Part shown: piece after piece, positions 28,471 to 36,360 of the stretch | Layout: each line of letters opens with the position of its first letter | Numbering within the stretch: position 1 is the stretch's first letter | DNA from: Bacillota bacterium | GTDB lineage: Bacteria > Bacillota > Negativicutes > DSM-13327 | Reading direction: 5' to 3' | Length of the DNA stretch: 64,000 nucleotides | Assembly (NCBI GenBank): GCA_017889585.1 | Contig: JAGFZX010000005.1 | Location: forward strand, 59,951-123,950 | Program-made: the position numbers and the translations under genes | Notes under the pieces: generated by a model | Told to the model about the DNA's origin: nothing | What the model saw: the letters and a program-made list of their open reading frames with translations, nothing else | Databases searched by the model: none

Positions 28471-28562
28471 GGAATCAAAAAATGTAATATTTTTTGATTC
28501 CAGTAAGGGCAACTAAGGATTCAGCCGGTGCTTGAGGCTTGGCCGAAGCCTAGTTTTCTTTA
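28471..28562 (+). repeat. GGGCAACTAAGG repeat element, copy 1
   Basis: The element begins with a palindrome (GGAATCAAAAA...TTTTTGATTCC) and continues as GTAAGGGCAACTAAGG, a GC-rich stretch, a hairpin AGGCTT-GGCC-GAAGCCT and AGTTTTCTTTA. Nearly the same order is found at 38938-39011, and the second half also at 33439-33498. The final hairpin plus T-rich tail could act as a terminator. Function unknown. Confidence 0.75.
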
Positions 28563-28656
28563 AGATATTTATATTTGTAGCAGGAAAAATGATAAAAATC
28601 GCGAATTTTTAAGATGCAGATGCTATACCATGTATAGTAAAGTTTGGGAGATGGAC

Positions 28657-29268
28657 ATGCGACAATATGTAATATTTAAGGGTAGCAGAAATGGTTTGCA
28701 GTTAGTACTTGATGACTCAGCAGATTTTGCAGTAATTTTAGAAAATTTGAAAGCCAAACTGGAATCCGCAGTTGTGTTTTTTACGAATGGTACGATAGTG
28801 GAGGTACCGGCAAAAGTACGTGTACTTACCACGCAGCAGCAGGAAGACTTAGCTAAGCTGCTAGCTATATATGGTTTAATTTTTCGTGAGACTGCTCAGC
28901 AACAGGAAGTTACTACAACAACTAATGTTGAAACAGAAGAGCTACAAACATTGTTTGTTGATAAAACTATACGCAGCGGACAGGAAGTTGTATATAATGG
29001 TTCTGTAGTTATCAACGGTGATGTTAATCCTGGTGCTGAAGTGATAGCAGGCGGAGATATTATTATTAAAGGAACTTGCCGTGGCGTGGTGCATGCTGGA
29101 GCTTATGGTAACATTGAGGCGACCATTACAGCCAATCGGCTGCTGGCCTCGCAAATCAGAATTGCGAATCTTATCGCGCGGGCACCTGATAATTTAGATC
29201 AACCGGAGTACACTGAAATGGCACGAATTCAAGATGGTAATGTAATTATTGAAACAGTCGATATATAG
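28657..29268 (+). CDS. minC: Septum site-determining protein MinC
   Basis: Inhibitor of FtsZ assembly, targeted by MinD. The 203 residues hold an N-terminal MinC_N-like domain (VIFKGSRNGLQLVLDD start), a linker and the C-terminal beta-helix domain, recognisable from LFVDKTIRSGQEVVYNGSVV, NPGAEVIAGGDIIIKG and GVVHAGAYGN. GGGAG (28646-28650) best fits ATG 28657; ATG 28630 and 28651 in the same frame have no ribosome site. It forms an operon with minD and minE. Confidence 0.93.
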   Translation: MRQYVIFKGSRNGLQLVLDDSADFAVILENLKAKLESAVVFFTNGTIVEVPAKVRVLTTQQQEDLAKLLAIYGLIFRETAQQQEVTTTTNVETEELQTLFVDKTIRSGQEVVYNGSVVINGDVNPGAEVIAGGDIIIKGTCRGVVHAGAYGNIEATITANRLLASQIRIANLIARAPDNLDQPEYTEMARIQDGNVIIETVDI

Positions 29269-29280
29269 GAGGGCGTGTAT

Positions 29281-30072
29281 ATGGGAGAGGTCATTGTTAT
29301 AACATCAGGTAAAGGCGGCGTTGGGAAAACCACGACAACTGCCAATTTAGGCACCGGTTTTGCGCTACTTGGTAAGAAAGTTGTATTAGTCGACGCTGAT
29401 ATTGGATTACGTAATTTAGATGTGGTGATGGGATTAGAGAACCGCATTGTATATGATTTAGTCGACGTGGTTGAAGGTAATTGTCGATTGAAACAAGCTT
29501 TAATTCGTGATAAACGTTATGAAACCTTATATCTATTGCCAGCAGCCCAAACGCGTGATAAAAACGCAGTCAACCCAGAGCAGATGAAACAATTATGCAG
29601 TGAATTGGCCCAAGATTTTGACATTGTAATTATTGACTGTCCAGCTGGTATTGAGCAGGGATTTAAAAATGCGATTGCTGGCGCGAGTCAAGCAATTATT
29701 GTTACCACGCCGGAAGTATCAGCTGTTCGTGATGCTGATCGTATTATTGGTTTATTAGAATCTGAAGGCAAACATAATCCTAAGCTCATTATTAATCGTA
29801 TTCGTCCCAATATGGTAAAAAAAGGGGATATGATGGATATTGATGATATTATTGAAATTTTGGCAATTGATTTGCTCGGAATCATACCTGATGATGATTA
29901 TATCATTATTTCCACCAATCGTGGTGAACCAGCAGTAGCCAATCCGGTGTCCACAGCGAGTACAGCATATAAAAATATTGTACGGCGTTTAACTGGGGAG
30001 AATGTACCACTCATGAAAATAGAGGCTAATAACGGATTTTTCAATAGATTGAAAAAAGTATTTAATTTTTAA
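29281..30072 (+). CDS. minD: Septum site-determining ATPase MinD
   Basis: Deviant Walker A ATPase (GKGGVGKTT at residues 10-18) that binds the membrane through a C-terminal amphipathic helix (about the last 12 residues, FFNRLKKVFNF) and recruits MinC. Other motifs are VDADIGLRNLD and DCPAGIEQGF. 263 residues. AGGAGGG at 29267-29273 selects ATG 29281. The presence of minE next door predicts pole-to-pole oscillation rather than DivIVA anchoring. Confidence 0.96.
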   Translation: MGEVIVITSGKGGVGKTTTTANLGTGFALLGKKVVLVDADIGLRNLDVVMGLENRIVYDLVDVVEGNCRLKQALIRDKRYETLYLLPAAQTRDKNAVNPEQMKQLCSELAQDFDIVIIDCPAGIEQGFKNAIAGASQAIIVTTPEVSAVRDADRIIGLLESEGKHNPKLIINRIRPNMVKKGDMMDIDDIIEILAIDLLGIIPDDDYIIISTNRGEPAVANPVSTASTAYKNIVRRLTGENVPLMKIEANNGFFNRLKKVFNF

Positions 30073-30084
30073 GGAGGGATGACC

Positions 30085-30363
30085 GTGTTTGATCTAATTC
30101 AAAGGTTATTTGGTAAAGATGCAGCATGTTCTAAAGATGTGGCTAAAGAGCGTCTGCGTTTGGTATTGGTCCATGACCGTGTCAATACTTCACCACAATT
30201 CATGGAAGGGCTCAAAGATGATATGATAAAAGTCATATCTAACTATATGGATATTAATGAGAAAACCATGGAAGTCCATTTTGCACAGACAGAAGATTCA
30301 GTAGCACTTATTGCGAATATTCCTGTTAATAATATGAAACGAGGCAATCGAATAAAAGAATAA
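30085..30363 (+). CDS. minE: Cell division topological specificity factor MinE
   Basis: A 92-residue protein: an N-terminal membrane-targeting/anti-MinCD segment (FDLIQRLFGK), then AKERLRLVLVHDR, the conserved contact strand for MinD, and a C-terminal dimerisation domain. AAGGAGGG (30071-30078) directly abuts ATG 30079, so GTG 30085 with 6-base spacing is the likelier start. It completes minCDE; a hairpin terminator follows. Confidence 0.93.
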   Translation: MFDLIQRLFGKDAACSKDVAKERLRLVLVHDRVNTSPQFMEGLKDDMIKVISNYMDINEKTMEVHFAQTEDSVALIANIPVNNMKRGNRIKE

Positions 30364-30380
30364 AAGAATAAAGTGGCTTT

Positions 30381-30410
30381 AGGCGCAGTAATTTAATACT
30401 GGGCCTTTTT
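30381..30410 (+). terminator. Rho-independent terminator after minE
   Basis: AGGCGCAGTA (30381-30390) pairs with TACTGGGCCT (30397-30406) with one mismatch, followed by five Ts. A TATAAT at 30438-30443 downstream may serve rodA. Confidence 0.7.
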
Positions 30411-30481
30411 ACGCTAGACGGAAAATGGATATACTATTATAATAGATATAGAACTTTTGGTATGGAAAGGTATGTGTATAG

Positions 30482-31588
30482 ATGTTAAGCCGACGATTAC
30501 TCAGAAATTTGGATTTTGTGACCATTGCGACAGTCAGTTTGCTGATTATGATAAGTTTGGTAATTATTGGTAGTGCCACCCATATTAATACACCAAGTGA
30601 TGATCGGTATTGGTATGTTGAGCGTCAAGGTCTGTTTGCCTTAATGAATGTTATCATTATATTTGTGGTACTAAATTTTGACTATAGAATATTAGGGAAA
30701 TTCGCGACGTCTTTATATGGAATAAATCTGGTCATGTTAATAGCTGTTATGTTTGTCGGCCAATCGGCTTTAGGGGCTCAGCGCTGGATACAGATAGGTC
30801 CTATCAACTTGCAGCCATCTGAATTCTCTAAACTGATTATGATTATTGCATTGGCTGATTTGCTTGATAAAAAGAAAGGTAGACTTTATTCATACAAAGA
30901 TATTATTCCGATTTTTCTGTATGTGGGTATTCCTTTTATTTTTGTCTTAAAACAGCCCGATCTTGGAACTGCGTTAGTATTTCTGGCCATTTTATTTGGT
31001 ATGATTTATGTAGCAGGTATTAAAACCAAGCATTTGATGATCATTTTTGGCTCAGGCTTAGCATTTCTGCCAATATTTTGGCATTTTTTAAAAGATTATC
31101 AAAAGATGCGACTTACTGTATTTATGGACCCTAATGTTGATCCCTTAGGTTCTGGTTATCATATTATTCAGTCTAAAATTGCCATTGGATCAGGAATGTT
31201 ATTTGGCAAAGGCTTATTTGGCGGGACCCAGAGTCAACTCAATTTCTTGCCAGAAAACCATACTGACTTTATTTTTGCCGTTATTGGTGAAGAGCTTGGC
31301 TTTATTGGAGCGATATTCGTCTTGCTACTCTATTTTATTTTGTTGTATCGGGGAATTAAAATTGCCGGATCAGCTCGAGATAATTTTGGGACACTACTTG
31401 CCACAGGTATTACTTCCATGCTGGTATTTCATGTGCTCGTGAATGTAGGAATGACTGCGGGTATTATGCCAGTAACAGGTATTCCATTGCCTCTCATGAG
31501 TTATGGTGTAAGTGCTCTTACTACTAATATGGTCAGTATTGGCATATTATTAAATATATACATGCGCCGGCAGAAAATAATGTTTTAA
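30482..31588 (+). CDS. rodA: Peptidoglycan glycosyltransferase RodA (SEDS family)
   Basis: A 368-residue membrane protein with about ten helices that polymerises lipid II during elongation with PBP2. SEDS signatures are GAQRWIQIGPINLQPSEFSKL, KQPDLGTALVF, the catalytic-loop Asp region and FLPENHTDFIFAVIGEELGF, and near the end GIPLPLMSYGVSAL. The placement after minCDE and the rod genes favours RodA over FtsW or SpoVE. A possible promoter TATAAT lies 40 bases upstream; GGAAAGG precedes ATG 30482. Confidence 0.93.
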   Translation: MLSRRLLRNLDFVTIATVSLLIMISLVIIGSATHINTPSDDRYWYVERQGLFALMNVIIIFVVLNFDYRILGKFATSLYGINLVMLIAVMFVGQSALGAQRWIQIGPINLQPSEFSKLIMIIALADLLDKKKGRLYSYKDIIPIFLYVGIPFIFVLKQPDLGTALVFLAILFGMIYVAGIKTKHLMIIFGSGLAFLPIFWHFLKDYQKMRLTVFMDPNVDPLGSGYHIIQSKIAIGSGMLFGKGLFGGTQSQLNFLPENHTDFIFAVIGEELGFIGAIFVLLLYFILLYRGIKIAGSARDNFGTLLATGITSMLVFHVLVNVGMTAGIMPVTGIPLPLMSYGVSALTTNMVSIGILLNIYMRRQKIMF

Positions 31589-31590
31589 AC

Positions 31591-31620
31591 AAAGAGATGC
31601 ACTTTAAGTGCATCTCTTTT
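31591..31620 (+). terminator. Rho-independent terminator after rodA
   Basis: Perfect 13-bp stem (AAAGAGATGCACT with AGTGCATCTCTTT, 31591-31603 with 31607-31619) followed by Ts. Confidence 0.85.
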
Positions 31621-31700
31621 CTTCTTCAATTTTAAGCATATCTTTGCCTTACTTCATCATATACATTGTATAGTAGTATGTACTGTGCAGGGGGTGCTTT

Positions 31701-32438
31701 ATGGGAAGGCAACGTAATAATTGGAATAATAATAGATGGGGAGATAGAGGAAATGAATACTCTTGGCAAGGTACTGATTATAGACGTAATTATGGTTGGG
31801 TAAAAAAAATGGTAGTGTCATCCATAATTTTTGCTATTGTATATATTACGCATATATCTGAAACAACATTAGGAAAGATGGTCGATGAGGGACTTCATTA
31901 TACATTATCTACCCAAACTGATTTCAATTATGTGGTTGAACAAATAGTAAGCCACGCTCCAGCTACTATAGATTTATCAGTACTTAAAAAAGTTCAAACT
32001 GCAGTATCGAGACCAGCCGACCCCTTACTATATATGAGTAAACCCGTACCTGGCAAAATTATATCCCCTTTTGGCTGGCGGGTTCACCCTGTATCTAAGC
32101 AAGAGATGATGCATGAGGGTGTTGATATTGAGGCGGCATTAGGAACCAATATAAGAGCCACTGCAGCTGGCAAAGTTAAGACGGTTACTGAGAGTGTTCA
32201 GTATGGTAAAACTTTGATCCTAGAGCATAGTAAAGATATTGATACATTGTATGGACATTTGGGCGAAATATTGGTAAGCCCGGGGGATGTTATAAGTCAA
32301 GGCCAGGTCATCGCTAAAGTGGGCAGAACAGGTATGGTCAGCGGACCTATGCTTTATTTTGAATTAAGAGAACAGGGCAAGGCTATTGATCCAATGACTA
32401 GGCTTAAGGGCGATTTTCCCACCGTCGAAGGGAAGTGA
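31701..32438 (+). CDS. SpoIVFA-like membrane protein with degenerate M23 (LytM) domain
   Basis: A 245-residue protein with a basic, Asn/Arg/Trp-rich cytoplasmic N-terminus (about 1-35), one membrane helix (about 36-52) and a C-terminal M23 domain beginning at ISPFGWRVHPVSK. The first metal-binding motif is kept (HEGVD) and so is GHLGE, but the H-x-H motif that ends active domains is replaced by M-L-Y (GPMLYFELRE). Catalysis is therefore unlikely. SpoIVFA of Bacillus, which regulates the protease SpoIVFB, is also a degenerate LytM protein, and an M50 protease gene follows 6 bases later. The call rests on this pairing; direct homology needs a search. Confidence 0.75.
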   Translation: MGRQRNNWNNNRWGDRGNEYSWQGTDYRRNYGWVKKMVVSSIIFAIVYITHISETTLGKMVDEGLHYTLSTQTDFNYVVEQIVSHAPATIDLSVLKKVQTAVSRPADPLLYMSKPVPGKIISPFGWRVHPVSKQEMMHEGVDIEAALGTNIRATAAGKVKTVTESVQYGKTLILEHSKDIDTLYGHLGEILVSPGDVISQGQVIAKVGRTGMVSGPMLYFELREQGKAIDPMTRLKGDFPTVEGK

Positions 32439-32444
32439 TTTTTT

Positions 32445-33320
32445 TTGCGGGTTGGTAAAATAGCCGGCATACAATTAATACTGAATAAGTGGTTCATTAT
32501 ACTCATTTTTCTTTTTGCTCTGGCTGGTATGAGTAGTAAAGTAGTTCTGGTATTTAGTGCCGTCTTATGGCATGAATTGGCTCATGCTCAGGTGGCGCTG
32601 ATGCTAAGGTTTAAAGTACAGGAGGTTGAATTGTTGCCTTTTGGTGGCGTGGCACGTATCGAGGGACTCGGGGTAGCCAGATCTAGAGATGAAATAATGA
32701 TAGCGGCCGCCGGACCAGCAGCAAGTTTGGTTTTGGCGGCTATTGCGTATACTGGCATGCTATATGCTGGGAAGTACTGTGATATATGGGAATTCTATTA
32801 TAAGGCCAACATGATGCTTACAGTATTTAATTTGTTACCAGGATTACCTCTTGATGGTGGGCGCATTCTTAGGGCGTGGCTGGCCTTATATATGGACTAT
32901 AGTAAAGCTACATTATTTGCAGCAGGTATCAGTAAAGGGGTGAGCGTTTGCTTGCTCATTATGATAGTCTATGAGTATATAGTAAGTAGTACGATGAATG
33001 TGACATTTTTGATTGCTGCTGTATTTTTATATACAACAGCCAAAAGTGAAATTAAAGTGGCTGGATTTCGTACTTTGCGCGTATTAGCACAAAAGAAAGC
33101 TGAGCTTATTGCCCGAGGAGTGATGACGACTACTTATTTCACAGTAGTGAATAGTGTAATACTAAAAGATGTTGTTAAGCTCTTTAAAACTGACCAGTAT
33201 TATGTGCTCTTGATTGTAAATACAGAATGTAAGATATGTGGAACATTAACTGAAACGGAAATTTGGGAAGAACTACCTAGTAAGGGTTTTTATGCTGAAG
33301 TCGGAGAATTTATCCTATGA
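32445..33320 (+). CDS. Site-2 protease of the M50 family (SpoIVFB-like)
   Basis: Membrane-embedded zinc protease, 291 residues. HELAH at residues 43-47 gives two His ligands and the Glu; the third ligand is D137 in LLPGLPLDGGR. At least four hydrophobic helices surround these motifs. The C-terminal 75 residues look like a CBS-type domain (VMTTTYFTVVNSVILKDVV). In Bacillus, SpoIVFB cleaves pro-sigma-K in the mother cell and senses ATP through its CBS domain. The start is TTG 32445. It is coupled to the SpoIVFA-like gene. A non-sporulation M50 protease is possible but less likely given the partner. Confidence 0.85.
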   Translation: MRVGKIAGIQLILNKWFIILIFLFALAGMSSKVVLVFSAVLWHELAHAQVALMLRFKVQEVELLPFGGVARIEGLGVARSRDEIMIAAAGPAASLVLAAIAYTGMLYAGKYCDIWEFYYKANMMLTVFNLLPGLPLDGGRILRAWLALYMDYSKATLFAAGISKGVSVCLLIMIVYEYIVSSTMNVTFLIAAVFLYTTAKSEIKVAGFRTLRVLAQKKAELIARGVMTTTYFTVVNSVILKDVVKLFKTDQYYVLLIVNTECKICGTLTETEIWEELPSKGFYAEVGEFIL

Positions 33321-33325
33321 CTAAA

Positions 33326-33498
33326 CCGCTCTAAGGCTCCCATCTTATACAAGTGCGACGCGCAAGGATGCGCTAGTACCGAATGCGCCAGGGATGGCAA
33401 GGCATTCGTGTGAAGCTCTAGAGCGGCTAACTCCCTGGATAAGGGCAACTAAGGCTTCAGCCTGGGGTGAGACTTAGCAAAAGCCAAGTTTTCTTTAT
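33326..33498. repeat. Intergenic inverted repeat and GGGCAACTAAGG element, copy 2
   Basis: The 316-base gap before the radical SAM gene has no open frame of note. CCGCTCTA (33326-33333) and TAGAGCGG (33419-33426) bracket about 85 bases that contain an inner GAATGC/GCATTC hairpin. Directly after it, 33439-33498 matches the GGGCAACTAAGGCTTCAGCC...AAGCCAAGTTTTCTTTA repeat seen at 28.5 and 39.0 kb, here without the leading GGAATC palindrome. Confidence 0.65.
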
Positions 33499-33636
33499 AT
33501 AAAAAAATTGGCAGGATTTTTTATTATTGTGTAGAACGTAAGGTAGGATATCTGACTAATTGTTGGGTATTATTGGGCAATATATATATATAAGAAATAT
33601 ATAGTATTTTTTGATGCAAAAAATTGGAGGTTATTT

Positions 33637-35490
33637 ATGATTACTCTAGATCCTGCTATTTTAAACAGGGTTATTAAACCTGCTCGGTATACAGGTAACG
33701 AATGGAACAGTGTAAAAAAAGATCATAGTACAGTCGCTGTAACTGTAGCATTGGCTTTGCCTGATGTGTATGAAGTCGGTATGTCTAATCTGGGGCTTAA
33801 AATTCTTTATCAAATACTAAATAATCGTACAGATACCGCAGCTGAGCGAGTATATGCGCCTTGGGTGGATATGGAAGCTGAGATGCGGACTCATAATATC
33901 CCGCTCTATACCTTAGAAAGCTTAAAACCAGTGGCTGAATTTGATATTGTAGGTTTTTCACTGCAGTATGAAATGAGTTATAGCAATGTACTCAATATGC
34001 TGGATTTAGCAGGCATTCCTTTATTGGCCGCTGAGCGTGATGAAAATGAGCCACTTATAGTTGGGGGCGGGCCGTGTACTTTTAATGCTGAGCCTGCAGC
34101 TGATTTTTTTGATTGTTTTATTTTAGGTGAAGGCGAAGAAATTATTGAAGATATGGTTGAGGTGGTTTCTGCGTGGAAACAGGCAAATAAGGCAGATGGA
34201 CGACTTGGTTTATTGAAAAAGCTAGCACAAATTGAAGGAATGTATGTGCCGTCCCTATATGATGTAACATATAATGCTGACGGTACAGTGGCTCAGGTGG
34301 TACCAAACTGCGCAGAGGCGAGTTTTGTTGTTACCAAACGGGTGGTCAAAGATCTTAATACTGTCGAATATGCCACTAGGCCAGTCTTGCCTTACTTAGA
34401 TATTGTTCATGATCGTATTATGTTAGAATTATTCCGTGGTTGTACTAGAGGTTGTCGTTTTTGTCAGGCAGGGGTACTTTATCGCCCAGTGCGCGAACGC
34501 ACGCCAGAAACACTATTAAAGATTGCTAATGAACTAGTAGATAGTACTGGCTATAGTGAGATCTCTCTGACTTCACTGAGTTCAGCAGATTATTCCTGTT
34601 TGCCTGATGTTGTTCAGTCGTTGGTTGATGAACTGAAAGACCAAGGGGTAAGCATATCATTGCCGTCACTGCGTATTGATAGCTTTTCTATTGAACTTGC
34701 ACAAAAATTGCAACAGGTTCGCAAAAGTGGGCTGACATTTGCTCCTGAGGCAGGTACCCAGCGGCTGCGTGATGTAATTAATAAAGGGGTAACTGAAAAA
34801 AATCTAGAGGATGCTGTTAGTGCTGCCTTTGCCGCTGGTTGGTCAACTGTAAAGCTATATTTCATGATGGGCTTGCCTACAGAGACCGATGAGGATGTAC
34901 TAGGTATCGCCAAACTTGCTTACCGAGTGCTTGAGATATATAAACAAGTAACAGGTCGTAGAGGGGCCAAGGTTACGATTAGCGTAGCGTGTTTTGTGCC
35001 TAAACCACATACCCCGTTTCAATGGTTTGGACAAGATATGGCGGCTGAGTTTGAACGTAAGCAACGATTATTAAAAGCAGAGCTTCGTGATCGTAATATT
35101 TCCTTTAATTGGCATGATGCTCGCACTAGCTTTTTAGAAGGGGCTTTTGCTCGTGGTGACAGGCGGCTAGGGCAGGTGCTACTTACTGCTTGGCAAAATG
35201 GCGCTCGATTTGATGGCTGGTCTGAACATTTCAAATATAATGTATGGATAGAGGCTTTTAAAGCTGCTGAAATTGATCCACACTTTTATGCAACTCGGGA
35301 ACGCACTATTGATGAAGTTATGCCCTGGGATCATTTATCCTCAGGAGCTACAAAGGTATTTTTAGCGAGGGAATATCTGAATGCTATTGGTGAAGTATTG
35401 ACTTCTGACTGTAGGCGTGATCAGTGTAGCGCTTGTGGTGTCTGTCCAGAGCTGGATGTTAAGGTAATCGATTGGGGGAATAAGGCATAA
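33637..35490 (+). CDS. Radical SAM protein of the TIGR03960 type
   Basis: A 617-residue protein with an N-terminal B12-binding-like domain (about 15-180), a radical SAM core with CTRGCRFC (C269, C273, C276) holding the [4Fe-4S]-SAM cluster, and a C-terminal CRRDQCSACGVCPEL extra Cys cluster. This family is always paired with a DUF2344 protein, as here (stop/start overlap by one base), and sits next to RNase G and rplU in Firmicutes. The reaction and substrate are not established; tRNA or ribosomal modification is often guessed from the neighbourhood. AATTGGAGG precedes ATG 33637. Confidence 0.88.
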   Translation: MITLDPAILNRVIKPARYTGNEWNSVKKDHSTVAVTVALALPDVYEVGMSNLGLKILYQILNNRTDTAAERVYAPWVDMEAEMRTHNIPLYTLESLKPVAEFDIVGFSLQYEMSYSNVLNMLDLAGIPLLAAERDENEPLIVGGGPCTFNAEPAADFFDCFILGEGEEIIEDMVEVVSAWKQANKADGRLGLLKKLAQIEGMYVPSLYDVTYNADGTVAQVVPNCAEASFVVTKRVVKDLNTVEYATRPVLPYLDIVHDRIMLELFRGCTRGCRFCQAGVLYRPVRERTPETLLKIANELVDSTGYSEISLTSLSSADYSCLPDVVQSLVDELKDQGVSISLPSLRIDSFSIELAQKLQQVRKSGLTFAPEAGTQRLRDVINKGVTEKNLEDAVSAAFAAGWSTVKLYFMMGLPTETDEDVLGIAKLAYRVLEIYKQVTGRRGAKVTISVACFVPKPHTPFQWFGQDMAAEFERKQRLLKAELRDRNISFNWHDARTSFLEGAFARGDRRLGQVLLTAWQNGARFDGWSEHFKYNVWIEAFKAAEIDPHFYATRERTIDEVMPWDHLSSGATKVFLAREYLNAIGEVLTSDCRRDQCSACGVCPELDVKVIDWGNKA

Positions 35491-36185
35491 TGGCAAAACT
35501 ACGTTTAGAGATTACTAAAGGTGAAGAAATTCGTTATATTTCACACCTTGATTATGCCAGCGCTATTGAAAGGGCGATTATACGGGCTAAATTACCGGCA
35601 GCTTATTCTGAAGGTTTTAATCCCCATATGAAGCTATCTTTTGCCTCGGCTTTGGCCGTAGGGGTAACAAGCCAGGCAGAATATATGGATATTGAATTTA
35701 AGAAAGAAGTGAACCTCGGCGAAGGCGTAAGGAGAATTGCAGCTGCATTACCACCTGGAATTATGGTAAAAAGTGCAAAATATATGCCTGCGAGTGTTCC
35801 AGCCTTAATGGCTATCGTTAATTTGGCTACCTATGATGTTATTGTACCCTTTAGGGTAGGGGAGTTTGTGTCAGTGGAAGAAAGTATTAGGCGGTTTAAT
35901 GAAACCCAGGAAGTATTATATACACGAGAAACGCCTAAAGGACGAAAGGAAATTGAGGTTAAGCAGTATATAGCGAGACCCATTATTGCTATTCAGCAAG
36001 ATAGCCTAGTAAAGCTGGCAATCGATATCAAGATTACACAGACTGGTAGTATAAAACCAGGTGAGATTTTAGAACTATTGGTGGATATGTTTGAGTTAGC
36101 GGTAGATAGAGATAGGGCACTCATCAATCGCACAGGACTGTATGTTGCTAATGATAAGACTAGGGTAAACCCCATAGAATTGTAA
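35490..36185 (+). CDS. TIGR03936/DUF2344 protein, partner of the radical SAM protein
   Basis: A 231-residue protein. The N-terminal RYISHLDYASAIERAIIRAKLPAAYSEGFNPHMKLSFASAL region is diagnostic of DUF2344. In some genomes it is fused to the C-terminus of the TIGR03960 radical SAM protein; here the genes overlap by one base, which keeps them stoichiometric. It may bind the RNA or protein substrate. The function is unknown. Confidence 0.88.
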   Translation: MAKLRLEITKGEEIRYISHLDYASAIERAIIRAKLPAAYSEGFNPHMKLSFASALAVGVTSQAEYMDIEFKKEVNLGEGVRRIAAALPPGIMVKSAKYMPASVPALMAIVNLATYDVIVPFRVGEFVSVEESIRRFNETQEVLYTRETPKGRKEIEVKQYIARPIIAIQQDSLVKLAIDIKITQTGSIKPGEILELLVDMFELAVDRDRALINRTGLYVANDKTRVNPIEL

Positions 36186-36317
36186 AAACCTATTTTAAAA
36201 CACAAAGAAACAAAGCCGCTATGCGGAGACGAAGACCACAAAGGGGATATTATAAAAAACAACTACTCTTTATGTTCTTTGCAATTCTTTGTAACCTTTG
36301 CGTTTAACGTGGTTTAT
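36185..36317. repeat. Dispersed CACAAAG/CTTTGTG hairpin repeat, copy 2
   Basis: This sequence shares CAAAGCCGCTATGCGG, CACAAAGGGGATA, ACTCTTT and TTTAACGTGGTTT with the valS-folC repeat at 4858-4981, in the same order and orientation. The two halves are complementary, allowing a long hairpin. No gene or T-tract is present. Confidence 0.75.
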
Positions 36318-36360
36318 TTAATCTAGATGGTCTAATATTAAAATGAAAGGAGGGAGTATT

